Shown here in pieces: positions 1 through 9,368 of a stretch of 64,000 nt of DNA. Each line of letters opens with the position of its first letter. The stretch's first letter is position 1. Made by a program: the position numbers and the translations under genes. Source of the stretch: Pedobacter insulae (GTDB lineage Bacteria > Bacteroidota > Bacteroidia > Sphingobacteriales > Sphingobacteriaceae); NCBI RefSeq assembly GCF_900113525.1, contig NZ_FOPP01000012.1, forward strand, positions 62,001-126,000, in the 5' to 3' direction. The notes under the pieces were generated by a model, which saw nothing but the letters and a program-made list of their open reading frames with translations, had not been told where the DNA came from and made no database searches.

Positions 1-1677
1 ATTCGCTTTCCATTCTATATGGGTATTGTTGGTGAAGTTGGTATAGGTTGAAGTATTTTTGGTATTGATTGTCGCATTATACATTGGATTGTAAACACTT
101 TCCGAAAAAATAGGACCAATACCCAGCAATTTGCGAATGCTACCATCTTCATTGTATGGCCTCCAATAAGAATTTAACTTAGCGTAATCGCCAAAACTAC
201 CATATGGTGAATTAACTGCATTTACTTTGTTTAATTGAAATTGGTTCCTGAATAGCACATTTTTCAAGCGATAAGTTAAAGAAAAAGCACCTCCAAAGTT
301 CTTTCTTTCGCTTCCCTTCATTACCCCTTGGGTATTGTTGGTAAAGAACGAAAGTCCGGCTCTTAAGTTGTTATCACCAGCATCTAAGCTAATTGCATGT
401 CTATTGCTGGTACCTAATTGAATAGGTTGTGCCAACCAATCGGTATTTACACCATTTTGAACCTCTTTTAGATTCGCGTAATATAAACTGTCGTATGTTA
501 AACCAACAATAGGTTGAGGCCTGGTATAAGCGCCCAATTGCTTTTCTAAATCCAGCTTCTCGGCTGCATTCGCTAAATCATAACTACTTAAATCTGGACT
601 TTCAATACCGAAAGTTCCGTTATAGCTAATTCTTAATTCTCCAGGTTTGGCTTTGATCAATTCGATTACGATTACCCCATTTGCCGCTCTAGAACCATAA
701 AGAGCCTTTGCAGAAGCATCTTTCAAGATGGTAACAGATTCAATTCTAACCAAAGGTAAATCGGCTACTTTATCAATGGTCATTTCAAAACCATCAACAA
801 TAAAAAGAGGCTGATTAGGTTTAGTGGCATACTCACCTTTTAAGTCTGGAAAGGAAGATGAGCCCCTGATTTGCATATCGGGCAATTTGTTAGGATCAGA
901 ACCGTTCACAAAATCATCGATAATGTTTAAAGATGGTTCGATGTTCTTTAAGCTTTGAAAGATATTAAGTGATCCTGCGCTTTGCAATTCTTTAGCAGAA
1001 ATTTTTGTAACTGCACCAGTAAAGCTATCTGCTTTACGGTTAAAGGGAATACCTGTTACAATGATTTCTTTAATCTCAGTATTGCTTGCCTTCATTTCAA
1101 TTTTAAGTGAAGTCTTTCCGGCAACAGCAATACGCTGCGATTCCATACCAAGATAGGTCACTTCTAAAACCGCGTCTTCTGCCACATTTAACTCAAAGTG
1201 GCCTTTCTCGTTAGTAAGTGTTCCATTGTTGGTATTTAGCTCCTTTACGGCAGCTCTTTGCAAAGGTTCATTGCGCTCATCGGTAACATCGCCAACAATT
1301 AATCTTGTTTTTGAAGTGCTACCTTTTTCTTGCTTAGGGGCAACAACTATGGTATTACCACGCAAAACAAAAGATAAAGTTGAGTTAGCGAATAGCTGCT
1401 CAAGTACCTTATCTAACGGCTGATCTTTTACGTTTAAGGAAATTTTTGGCAATGAATTAACATACTCATTATTGTAAACGATATGTTGTTTTACTTGTTT
1501 TTGTAGGGCATCTAAAGCATCTGAAAGCTCAACATTTTTAACATTTAAGTTCACTTTCTGCATTGACTGCGCCATTACATTGATCGAAAAGGCGAAGAAC
1601 AATAGGCTTAATCCTATCTTTCTGAAAACACCTTTTGTAATTTTTTTACTGGTAACTTCTTTGTAATTATTTTTCAT
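1..1677 (-). CDS. SusC/RagA-family TonB-linked outer-membrane protein with STN domain (partial)
   Basis: The gene starts with ATG at 1677 and runs off the left edge after 559 codons, so only the N-terminal half is present. In order I see a signal peptide (to about residue 37, ending NVMAQS), an STN (secretin/TonB short N-terminal) domain at about 45-110, a CarboxypepD_reg-like beta-sandwich at about 125-200, a TonB plug with the family motif LYGSRAANGV, and the start of the beta-barrel. STN domains mark transducer-type transporters that signal substrate binding to a FecR anti-sigma factor. Such a gene lies directly upstream, followed upstream by an ECF sigma gene, so sigma, FecR and this transporter form one trans-envelope signalling locus. 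Its SusD partner, if any, lies outside the window. Confidence 0.93.
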   Translation of the reverse strand, partial: MKNNYKEVTSKKITKGVFRKIGLSLLFFAFSINVMAQSMQKVNLNVKNVELSDALDALQKQVKQHIVYNNEYVNSLPKISLNVKDQPLDKVLEQLFANSTLSFVLRGNTIVVAPKQEKGSTSKTRLIVGDVTDERNEPLQRAAVKELNTNNGTLTNEKGHFELNVAEDAVLEVTYLGMESQRIAVAGKTSLKIEMKASNTEIKEIIVTGIPFNRKADSFTGAVTKISAKELQSAGSLNIFQSLKNIEPSLNIIDDFVNGSDPNKLPDMQIRGSSSFPDLKGEYATKPNQPLFIVDGFEMTIDKVADLPLVRIESVTILKDASAKALYGSRAANGVIVIELIKAKPGELRISYNGTFGIESPDLSSYDLANAAEKLDLEKQLGAYTRPQPIVGLTYDSLYYANLKEVQNGVNTDWLAQPIQLGTSNRHAISLDAGDNNLRAGLSFFTNNTQGVMKGSERKNFGGAFSLTYRLKNVLFRNQFQLNKVNAVNSPYGSFGDYAKLNSYWRPYNEDGSIRKLLGIGPIFSESVYNPMYNATINTKNTSTYTNFTNNTHIEWKAN

Positions 1678-1750
1678 TAATTTTGGTTTGGTTGGACATA
1701 TTAAATCCGTGATGCTTGGTTGAAGCAATTGATTTATGAAAACTTACCTA

Positions 1751-1775
1751 CGGGGGATGGTCTCAACATCGCCCG
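1751..1775. other. Hairpin in the FecR-SusC spacer
   Basis: This imperfect inverted repeat has arms of nine bases (four pairs, one C-C mismatch, four pairs) around a 7-base loop. It lies between the fecR-like stop and the susC start. A T-rich run follows it on the plus strand, but no plus-strand gene ends here. On the transcribed minus strand no U tract follows, so I do not call it a terminator. It could set the relative mRNA levels of anti-sigma and transporter; that is inference. Confidence 0.35.
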
Positions 1776-1782
1776 TTCTTTT

Positions 1783-2910
1783 TTACTTTTTAGTCGACTT
1801 TTCTACGATAATGCTCCTTTCTTTAATGGTAAACTTTAAATTTGATGTGATCTGGATCGCATCTAGTGTATTTTGTATAGGTTCTGATTGATCTGCCCTA
1901 CCGGTGAAGTGCAAGTGTTTAAGCTTTTCGTCTTTAAAGACTATTTCATAGTCATACAGTCTTCCTAATTCTTCCATTAAGTTTGCCATTTCAGTATTCT
2001 GGAACACAACTAGTCCCTCTTTCCATGCTATGTAAGGAAAAACTTCAACATCCCTTTTTTCAAGGCTTTCTGTTGATTTATGAAAATCGGCCTGTTGGCC
2101 AGGCAACAAGGTCAATTGTTTACCTCCATCCACTAAACTTACATCCACTTTCCCCTCTACTAAGGTGGTTTGTACTATGTTTGAATAAGTGTTGACGTTA
2201 AAGGAAGTACCTAATACGGTAACATTTATGCCATTATAATGTACTATAAATGGTTTTTTGGGGTTTTTGGTTACCGTGAAATAAGCTTCGCCTTTTTCTA
2301 AATAAACCTCTCTTTTTGCTGTCGCATCAAAATTAACTTGAAACTTGATCCGAGAATCTGCATTAACCCAAACCTGAGTACCATCATCCAAAACCAATTT
2401 ATAGGTTAATCCTCGTGGAATAATTAAGGTATTGAATATGGGCGACTCGGTTAAATTGTCAACATGGCTATAATCTAACTGGTTATCGCCTTTAATTACC
2501 TTTGCATTCAATTTAGTGCTGTTCAATGCCGCTAAATCAACCCGCTCCCCATTTTCTAAAATCAGCATGGGTTTTTTCGATCCTGAATTTATCTTTGAAA
2601 CCTTCACTTGATTTAAATCAGTAGCTTTTTTATGAAGCAAGAGGTAAAAAGCAAATCCTATCATCATCAAAACTGCAGCATACTTCAATAAGCGGGCGCC
2701 AAAAGAAATTACCCGAACTTTATTCTCAATAGCCGGTTTCAAACGACTATCAATTAATTCCCTTGCCTCTATAGCGTTAAATACACCTTCATATTTTGCT
2801 CTTAGCTCAGGAGAAATCCCTTGATCGGTTTTATCCTCAAGAAGATCGTTCAAATTATGATCTAACGATTGATCATCTAACAAATCATGAATCCACTTTT
2901 TATCTTTCAC
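1783..2910 (-). CDS. FecR-family anti-sigma factor
   Basis: This is a 375-residue inner-membrane anti-sigma factor. A cytoplasmic N-terminal segment (about 1-70) would bind the sigma factor. One membrane helix at about 72-92 (AAVLMMIGFAFYLLL) is followed by a periplasmic FecR domain (about 165-265, motif TLIIPRGLTYKLVLDDGTQV) and a C-terminal DUF4974-like STN-contact domain (about 300-370). The start is GTG; no ATG fits the conserved N-terminus. It lies between the ECF sigma gene and the STN-SusC gene, the usual order for these cell-surface signalling cassettes. A 40-bp inverted repeat separates it from sigma, which may uncouple expression of the two. Confidence 0.92.
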   Translation of the reverse strand: MKDKKWIHDLLDDQSLDHNLNDLLEDKTDQGISPELRAKYEGVFNAIEARELIDSRLKPAIENKVRVISFGARLLKYAAVLMMIGFAFYLLLHKKATDLNQVKVSKINSGSKKPMLILENGERVDLAALNSTKLNAKVIKGDNQLDYSHVDNLTESPIFNTLIIPRGLTYKLVLDDGTQVWVNADSRIKFQVNFDATAKREVYLEKGEAYFTVTKNPKKPFIVHYNGINVTVLGTSFNVNTYSNIVQTTLVEGKVDVSLVDGGKQLTLLPGQQADFHKSTESLEKRDVEVFPYIAWKEGLVVFQNTEMANLMEELGRLYDYEIVFKDEKLKHLHFTGRADQSEPIQNTLDAIQITSNLKFTIKERSIIVEKSTKK

Positions 2911-2942
2911 GCGCTATATTTATTAGTCTACATCTTACCTTC

Positions 2943-3040
2943 AGATTGCTTTGCTTCATGCTTCGCAACTCCTCGCAATGACGATTTCCACGAACGACCC
3001 GTCACTGCGAGGAGTTGCGAAGCATGAAGCAAAGCAATCT
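2943..3040. repeat. Long REP-like inverted repeat between sigma and anti-sigma genes
   Basis: Two 40-base arms (2943-2982 and 3001-3040) are reverse complements except at one position (A2978 against C3005), around an 18-base loop. In RNA read from the minus strand, the strand of both flanking genes, that position becomes a G-U wobble, so the whole stem can pair. The arms contain the core GCGAGGAGTTGCGAAGC and end AAGCAATCT, which resembles dispersed intergenic palindromes common in Bacteroidota. No U tract follows, so it is not a classical terminator. I found no second copy in this window. Confidence 0.85.
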
Positions 3041-3092
3041 CTTAGGTCCTCTAATAATAAGTAGCAAGAAAAACAAAAGAGGGTGACTGTTC

Positions 3093-3641
3093 TTAAAAAA
3101 AAAGTGAAATTATATCGCCCATGTTTGAACGCAGATAAGCATAAGCTTTTTTAATTTGCGTTTTAACCGTATTGATAGAAATATTATTCTTAGCAGCTAT
3201 TTCTGCATAAGTTAGACCTAACACATTGCTCATTAAGAATAGCTTCTTCCGCTCAGGGGGTAACCCTTTAATGAGCTGCATCAATCTCGAAATTTTTGTG
3301 CTTTTAATCAATTCTTCTGAAAGCAAATATTCGGGGTCAAAATCAAGATCAGGCAACTCATCTTGATAAATTACATGATTTTTTTTCCTTTTAAGATAGG
3401 TAATGCTAACATTGGTTACCGCGCGAGTAGCATAGGCCTTGAAGGTGGATGTAACAACAATTGTTTCGCGTTTATTCCAGAAATACACAAAAAACTCTTG
3501 CACCAAGTCTTGTGCAAGAGCTGGATCTTTCACATATTTAACAGCCGTTAAACAGAGATCCTCATAGTTTTCATGAAAAAGTAGATCAAATTGAGCTGAG
3601 GATATATGACTATTCCGATCAATCGATTCGATTAAGTTCAC
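3093..3641 (-). CDS. ECF RNA polymerase sigma-70 factor
   Basis: This is an extracytoplasmic-function sigma factor. Region 2 includes DLVQEFFVYFWNKRE (core binding and -10 recognition) and region 4 is the helix-turn-helix TYAEIAAKNNISINTVKTQI (-35 recognition). It is probably held by the FecR-like protein encoded next and released when the STN-SusC transporter is occupied. The start is uncertain. The frame is open upstream, but only non-ATG starts exist: GTG at 3641 (182 residues, preferred), TTG at 3647, or TTG at 3719. With GTG the gene overlaps the last 23 bases of the upstream TlpA-like gene, so its translation may be coupled to the uptake operon. Confidence 0.88.
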   Translation of the reverse strand: MNLIESIDRNSHISSAQFDLLFHENYEDLCLTAVKYVKDPALAQDLVQEFFVYFWNKRETIVVTSTFKAYATRAVTNVSITYLKRKKNHVIYQDELPDLDFDPEYLLSEELIKSTKISRLMQLIKGLPPERKKLFLMSNVLGLTYAEIAAKNNISINTVKTQIKKAYAYLRSNMGDIISLFF

Positions 3642-5406
3642 GATCAATATATTTCTTAAATTTTTCTTTGTTCTCAGGAAGCGGACAACGTACCTCTGCC
3701 CAATTTCCCTTTTTATCAATAATCAAGAAGCGGGGAATAGCGACCATTTTATATTTCCTCCCAAAAGTTTTCCCAAAATCATCCAAGAGTTGAACTCCTT
3801 CAAGATGCTTCTCCTTGATCATATCAAGCCACTTTTGCTTATCTTTTTGCGCATCTAAAGAAATCCCTGCAAAAACAACATTGTCATTTCCTTTATACTG
3901 CTCCTCAATCTCTTTTAAGAAGGGCATCTGTGCCTTACATGGCCCGCACCAAGTAGCCCAAACATCAATTACCACTACCTTTCCCTTAAAATCATTCATG
4001 GATACCATTTTGTCATTTACATCTGGCAAAGTGAAATCATTTGCCGGCTTCCCAATAAAGGCAGTATCAGCAACGAATTGCTTTAATAGCAAATTATATT
4101 TTTGTTTAACAGATGGAAGTTTAACATATTGCTGGTAAGGCATAAAGGTGTCGCGAAACTCACTGTAATTTGCTATATCCAGCTCCAATTCCGCTAGTTG
4201 AGATTGTAACACAAAAGCCTTTAGGGTGTCATTACTGATTGCACTCATCATCAGTTTTACACGTTCCGCATTATCTAATTGTTTCCTTTTGGTTTCCTCC
4301 AAATTGCTTAAGTTAAACTTGGCAAATAAATTAAGGTAACTATGTCCTTCACCCAATTGAAGTATATTGGCCGACTTTACACGGTTTTCCTGTAAAAACT
4401 GTTTATAATAATCAGGAACACTCAAAAAATCCTTAGCAGGCATTAGGAATGCCCCCCTTTTCTCCATTGAAGACTTTAGCAAGATATTTAAAGCAAAGAG
4501 GTTATTATCAAGCTCAATAGCAGTTTTAAATAAGGAATTAAACTTTGCATTAGGTGTTTTAACTTGCTGAGAAAATAACGCTATTTTTGACTGTAAAGGT
4601 TGATAGGTGGCTGAAAATGCTGCTCGGTCTGGTTTTGTTGACATCGCCATTGAGGTTAAAGGACTAACCAATTGTTCCCATTGTGCAATCAATTCATTTT
4701 CGGCCGTTGATTTTGATGTACTTACCTCGATGCCGGTCTTCATGTCAAGCACCAATTTAAGCTGATCATTTGGTTTGAGGTACAAGCGCTTTTTAGACCT
4801 CAGCGTAGAAAGGTAGTAAAAACCTTCTTTTTCAATAGGCACTATAAAATTAAAATGCGCGCTGGTATCTCCTTTCGCAATAAAGCTAGTTTGGATATTT
4901 TGCAAATGCCCTTCCACAACCTTTTCGAAGGAAAGTTCGGCACCTAGTTTAGCGTCTTTTATATAACCAGAAACAGCAACTGTAGAGAATTTTGCAGGAA
5001 CCTTCAAGATCGTTAAACCCTTTTGTGCTTGTTTAAATAACAGCGGATTAAGCGTTAAGTTCAAAGCCTGATTGGCAACCAATTTCAATGGAAAAGTCGC
5101 ACCATAGTCAACCTCTAACCTCCTATGTCCCATTTTCATAACAGCCACTTGCATTTTATAACTCGTGTTTGCCAGTAGCGGCAAGGCAATAGCAAACTTT
5201 TTACTGGTAGTATCAATAACATATAGCGCTGCGCGGAATGACTTTTCGCCAGTTTTGCCAACTATCGTGATCTCATAGTTCTTTTGCTGCGTTACTGTTC
5301 CAGTAATTTTTGTCCACTGCTGCTGAGCGGAAACATTCACCATATTGATGAAGCAAAAAAACCCCAGTAATAATGTTTTTATATATGTTTTCATGTTATT
5401 AGTCAT
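3619..5406 (-). CDS. TlpA-family thioredoxin-like protein, long N-terminal extension
   Basis: This is a 595-residue exported protein with a C-terminal TlpA/AhpC-TSA-like thioredoxin domain. It has a signal peptide (ending NVSAQ, about residue 27), a long beta-rich then helical region without a recognised catalytic motif (about 30-440), and the thioredoxin domain at about 455-590 with active site WATWCGPC. Proteins of this layout are common at the ends of Bacteroidota SusC/SusD loci and are thought to act as periplasmic or envelope thiol-disulfide reductases; the substrate is unknown. It follows a paralogue by 12 bases and overlaps the sigma gene. An in-frame ATG at 5394 is an equally possible start. 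Confidence 0.88.
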   Translation of the reverse strand: MTNNMKTYIKTLLLGFFCFINMVNVSAQQQWTKITGTVTQQKNYEITIVGKTGEKSFRAALYVIDTTSKKFAIALPLLANTSYKMQVAVMKMGHRRLEVDYGATFPLKLVANQALNLTLNPLLFKQAQKGLTILKVPAKFSTVAVSGYIKDAKLGAELSFEKVVEGHLQNIQTSFIAKGDTSAHFNFIVPIEKEGFYYLSTLRSKKRLYLKPNDQLKLVLDMKTGIEVSTSKSTAENELIAQWEQLVSPLTSMAMSTKPDRAAFSATYQPLQSKIALFSQQVKTPNAKFNSLFKTAIELDNNLFALNILLKSSMEKRGAFLMPAKDFLSVPDYYKQFLQENRVKSANILQLGEGHSYLNLFAKFNLSNLEETKRKQLDNAERVKLMMSAISNDTLKAFVLQSQLAELELDIANYSEFRDTFMPYQQYVKLPSVKQKYNLLLKQFVADTAFIGKPANDFTLPDVNDKMVSMNDFKGKVVVIDVWATWCGPCKAQMPFLKEIEEQYKGNDNVVFAGISLDAQKDKQKWLDMIKEKHLEGVQLLDDFGKTFGRKYKMVAIPRFLIIDKKGNWAEVRCPLPENKEKFKKYIDRELNRID

Positions 5407-5418
5407 TCACTATAAACT

Positions 5419-6810
5419 TTATTTCCCAGCTAAAGCCGTCTCAATTAGCTTCTTAAATCCTGGGTTCGAAGGATAGGGTGCGTCAACAGTAATGATTTTA
5501 CCTTCGCGATCAAAAATTAAGAACCTTGGGATAGTGGTTATTTTATAGAACTTGAAAAGTGATTCATCAAACTGCGTCAATAATTCAACGTGCTTAAAGC
5601 CATTCCTTTTAACAAAATCTTTCCAGTTTTTCTTTTGTACATGTCCGTCAACAGAGATTCCAATAAACTCAACCTCTTTACCTTTAAACTCTTCAGCAAT
5701 TTTATCCATCACTGGCTTTTCATTCAGGCAGGGAGCACACCACATAGCCCAAACATCAATCACCACAATTTTACCTTTAAAGGAGGCTAAAGTATAGGTC
5801 CGATCATTTACATCTTTGAGCTCGAAATTATAACCTGGACTTCCTTTTGCAAACGGCCCTAAGGCGTTATAAAATTGCTCGTAGGCGATTTTCTGTTCTG
5901 CCGTAACAAAGACATTTTTATAAGGCTGTACATGCTTCACAAAAGTTTCAAACTCCTTAATACCTGGCATTTTATACAATAAGAAAGCAACTTTAACTAG
6001 GTTATTGTTAATCTTTGCTCCATTTTCAGGGGAGAATGTATTTTCTAGCACCTTTTGGGTGTTTTTTGCTTCATTATATTTCCAAAATCCAAAGATAAAA
6101 TCAAGCAATTGCATGCCGTGTTCTGAGCGAAGGATGCGCACATCATTGATGATATTTTTGTCGAGCAACTGTTTGTAAAATGCCTCAGCACCGGTCTCTA
6201 CATCGTAAATGGAATTCAACCTACCCAATCCAAAATAATTCCCTACCTTCAAGTACTTCAGATCTATCGCAACTTTGTCATTGAGCCAACCATTAAAATA
6301 AGGATTAGCGGTTTTGTTCTCCTCTAAAAATGAAGCGGCATACTTTTCAAATTCAGCATATTTACTGCGCCCTACACCGGGCTTATTTGCTACAGCATGC
6401 TTATAATCATTCATGGAATTTAACCAAGTCTGTAGGCGTTTAGTTTCTGCATTTGGCTTCGTTACAGTAAAACTGTCAAAATCAACTAAATTTTTGTCGT
6501 AGTAAAGATCTAATTGCTTTTGCTCTCCAGGCTTCATGTAAATGGTAATCTTAAATCCATTCCCCTTGCCTCCCGCTTTCTTCAAGAAATAAACACCTTC
6601 TTTTGCCTGAATGTCAAAATTGCAATTTCCATTTTCATCGGGACGTTTAAAACCCAAGCTTATCGCATTCCCATCCCTTAATTGATATAAAAATACCCCA
6701 CTGTTATTTTTACCATGAACGGTGCAATTGATCTTGGTTTTAACGCCTTTTGCATGGACAGCAACAAAGCCTAAAGTAAGGCATAGCAACAACAATATTA
6801 ATCTTCTCAT
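5419..6810 (-). CDS. TlpA-family thioredoxin-like protein
   Basis: This 463-residue exported thiol-disulfide oxidoreductase-like protein has a signal peptide ending AVHAK, an N-terminal DUF4369-like beta domain (about 25-120), a helical middle, and a C-terminal thioredoxin fold (about 320-460) with active site WAMWCAPC. The cis-proline loop shows as TTIPRFLIF. It is a paralogue of the gene 12 bases downstream but keeps a shorter middle region. It lies directly behind the metalloprotease pair, so reducing disulfides of imported proteins or keeping the secreted proteases correctly folded is a reasonable role; that is inference from context. Confidence 0.88.
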   Translation of the reverse strand: MRRLILLLLCLTLGFVAVHAKGVKTKINCTVHGKNNSGVFLYQLRDGNAISLGFKRPDENGNCNFDIQAKEGVYFLKKAGGKGNGFKITIYMKPGEQKQLDLYYDKNLVDFDSFTVTKPNAETKRLQTWLNSMNDYKHAVANKPGVGRSKYAEFEKYAASFLEENKTANPYFNGWLNDKVAIDLKYLKVGNYFGLGRLNSIYDVETGAEAFYKQLLDKNIINDVRILRSEHGMQLLDFIFGFWKYNEAKNTQKVLENTFSPENGAKINNNLVKVAFLLYKMPGIKEFETFVKHVQPYKNVFVTAEQKIAYEQFYNALGPFAKGSPGYNFELKDVNDRTYTLASFKGKIVVIDVWAMWCAPCLNEKPVMDKIAEEFKGKEVEFIGISVDGHVQKKNWKDFVKRNGFKHVELLTQFDESLFKFYKITTIPRFLIFDREGKIITVDAPYPSNPGFKKLIETALAGK

Positions 6811-6830
6811 TCTATTTAAATTAATGCCCC

Positions 6831-9350
6831 TTATTTACCAAAACGCTTACTCATTGCTTTTCTAATATATTCAGCTACATATTGTAGATGTGCTTTTGAA
6901 TCTGCATCCGCTGTAGTTGGCGTTGCCGCCAATAAATCCTTGCGTAGATCTTCCAAATGAACGGCAATCAAGGCACCAATGTCTGAACCAGTAGTTAATG
7001 GAAGCATTTCTGCCGCTTGAGTCCCTCCAAATAATATCCCAACTGCATTGTTACCGATCTCTGCTTCCTTCATACTTCTTAACAAAGCGTTCACATACGC
7101 CTTTTGCACATCACGACGAAACTGATCAATGGGTTGTTTAGTAGTTAGTTCACTCCAAACACCAGCTTTCATATCTCCCAATAATGCATTGATAGCATAA
7201 GTATTCCCTTTGCCATAGCGTTCTTCCATCATGTATAAAGTATTGAATACACGATCGCTAAATACCGCATTTATTTGTCTTTCTTGAATAATCCTCACAC
7301 TGCTGTAACGGATCGGATTGCCTATTTTATTTAGGATATTTTCATCCAATAGCCAAGTCGGTGTTTCAAATACCTGTTTATTCAAAAATGCTACCGCTTC
7401 CCTTTGTTTATCAACCGGAGCAGATGCATAACTGTCACCTTCATCTTGTGGGTACTTAATTGTTTCATAAACACTTCCGATGTTTTTAGTTACGTGGTTA
7501 ACATATCGGTTGTATTGATTGACCAATTGCACAAACATCTGACTTAAATTTTTATACAAATCCCCTTCTTCTTTTGTCCACTCTGGTAGATTTTTGGCCA
7601 CATACTTGAGGTTTTTGATACCATATTCACTTGCCTGCATGCTGTTATCACCTACATCCTCTGTTTGGCAACGGGCATCATTGTTCATCCCTTCACCACC
7701 AAACCACAACCTCGGATTAGCCTTTAAGCTATCTGTAACCCATTTTGAAACAATTTTGCGATCAGCTTCAACATCTTTCGCCCCTACATAGCTGTAGCCC
7801 CATTTAATAGCCCATTTATCGTAATCATTAATGCGCGGCATGATACCAGCAGCGCTGATATTATCTTCTGGTTGTGCTACATAGTTAAAACGAGCATAGT
7901 CCATGATAGAATTACTGTGCCCATTTTTTTCTACCCAGGCTTTATCCCTTAGTTTTTCAACAGGGGTTAAACTACTGCTACCCATGTTATGGCGAAGACC
8001 TAACGTATGGCCAACCTCATGAGAAGATACAAAACGGATCAATTCGCCCATTAACTCATCACTAAAGGTCATGGTGCGGGCTCTAGGATCACTAGGGCTA
8101 GCTTGTAACATGTACCAATCGTGCACTAGCGACATAACATTATGATACCAGCCAATATAACTTTGCAAAATTTCACCACTTCTAGGATCATGGATATTAG
8201 GTCCATAAGCGTTAGCAGTTTCCGATGGCAAATAACGTAAAATCTTATAACGAGCATCTTCTAAGCTCATAGTTGTGTCGTTTTCTGGCCATTCTTTACC
8301 AACGATCGCATTTTTAAAGCCTGCTGCTTTAAATGCTTCATTCCAGTCGTTAATTCCCTGGATCAAATAAGGACGCCATTGTTTTGGGGTCGCGGGATCA
8401 ATGTAATATACAATAGGTTCTCTTGGCTCAACTAACTCGCCTTTTTTGTACTTCGCCATATCCTCAGCTTTTGGCATAAGGTTGTAACGAACAATATAAC
8501 TCTTAAATTCAAAGTTTTGTTGGCCATCAGAAAGTGGAATATAACCATCTGCAAAATAACCAACACGTAAGTCAAATTCACGAGGTACCATCGGCGTTTT
8601 AGGCATTAACAAAATAGAAGTTGATACTTCAAGCGTAATGGCATTTCCTAATTTAGCGGCATCAATTACCGGCGATGCTGGGGTAGGTTTTGCAGGTGCC
8701 GTTGCCGAATAAGTACGTACCGATTTCATTTCGATATTGATAGGATAAACGCTTACCTTTTGTAGATAACTTCTGTCAGCAGCCATACCCCCTAAGTTCA
8801 GTCTCTTCTGTACTTCATCATTTATCTTGGTAAATGAATTTTCTTTTTGCAGAAAATCTGTTACGTCGATGAATGAACTTCTGTCACCCTCTCCCCTGGC
8901 CTTTAGCTCAAATACCATCGCAATAGCATCAATATTTGAATTTGCTACAGCTTTGTAAATTGTGCTGGTAGAATCGGCTTTGGTCCCTAAGGTCACCACG
9001 CGTAAGTTTATTTTTTTTCCAACCCCTCTGTCAAATAGCAGTGTTTTTTGTCCCATCTGTTCACCTCCGTATTTCGGGCTTCCACCTGGTACTTTAACCA
9101 ACCAGTTGGTTAATAGCATTTCTCTTTTCAAAAGAGAATCTGGAATCTCGAAATAATACTTATCACCAGTTTGGTAAACATTAAATAAACCTTTTTTAAT
9201 GATCGTATTTTTAGCAATAATCGCTTTTAACGGGTCTACCTTTTTGGCAGTATCAGCCTTTACAACCACAGGAGTAGCTGTTTTTTGCTGAGCTAGTACC
9301 GAAGTACTCCCTAATCCAAGCAATACTATATAAATATATTTTAATTTCAT
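6831..9350 (-). CDS. Zinc-dependent metalloprotease (DUF5117/DUF4953 family), catalytic motif intact
   Basis: This is an 839-residue exported metzincin-like protease. A signal peptide ends VLAQQ. A DUF5118/DUF5117-type N-terminal region is followed by the catalytic domain, with the full zinc motif HEVGHTLGLRH near residue 443 (bases 7986-8021) and a downstream SIMDYARFNYVAQPED stretch that gives the Met-turn-like SIMDY. It is expected to act at the cell surface or in the periplasm on protein substrates. The gene just upstream is a same-length paralogue without the zinc ligands, so the two may form a heterodimer or an enzyme/regulator pair. The TlpA-like genes follow closely in the same operon. 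Confidence 0.92.
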   Translation of the reverse strand: MKLKYIYIVLLGLGSTSVLAQQKTATPVVVKADTAKKVDPLKAIIAKNTIIKKGLFNVYQTGDKYYFEIPDSLLKREMLLTNWLVKVPGGSPKYGGEQMGQKTLLFDRGVGKKINLRVVTLGTKADSTSTIYKAVANSNIDAIAMVFELKARGEGDRSSFIDVTDFLQKENSFTKINDEVQKRLNLGGMAADRSYLQKVSVYPINIEMKSVRTYSATAPAKPTPASPVIDAAKLGNAITLEVSTSILLMPKTPMVPREFDLRVGYFADGYIPLSDGQQNFEFKSYIVRYNLMPKAEDMAKYKKGELVEPREPIVYYIDPATPKQWRPYLIQGINDWNEAFKAAGFKNAIVGKEWPENDTTMSLEDARYKILRYLPSETANAYGPNIHDPRSGEILQSYIGWYHNVMSLVHDWYMLQASPSDPRARTMTFSDELMGELIRFVSSHEVGHTLGLRHNMGSSSLTPVEKLRDKAWVEKNGHSNSIMDYARFNYVAQPEDNISAAGIMPRINDYDKWAIKWGYSYVGAKDVEADRKIVSKWVTDSLKANPRLWFGGEGMNNDARCQTEDVGDNSMQASEYGIKNLKYVAKNLPEWTKEEGDLYKNLSQMFVQLVNQYNRYVNHVTKNIGSVYETIKYPQDEGDSYASAPVDKQREAVAFLNKQVFETPTWLLDENILNKIGNPIRYSSVRIIQERQINAVFSDRVFNTLYMMEERYGKGNTYAINALLGDMKAGVWSELTTKQPIDQFRRDVQKAYVNALLRSMKEAEIGNNAVGILFGGTQAAEMLPLTTGSDIGALIAVHLEDLRKDLLAATPTTADADSKAHLQYVAEYIRKAMSKRFGK

Positions 9351-9368
9351 GATAATATTAATTAACTA

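Noticed and set aside
2943-3040. Intrinsic terminator between sigma and anti-sigma genes
   Set aside because: The stem is long and stable, but neither strand has a U tract after it, and the two genes are normally co-expressed.
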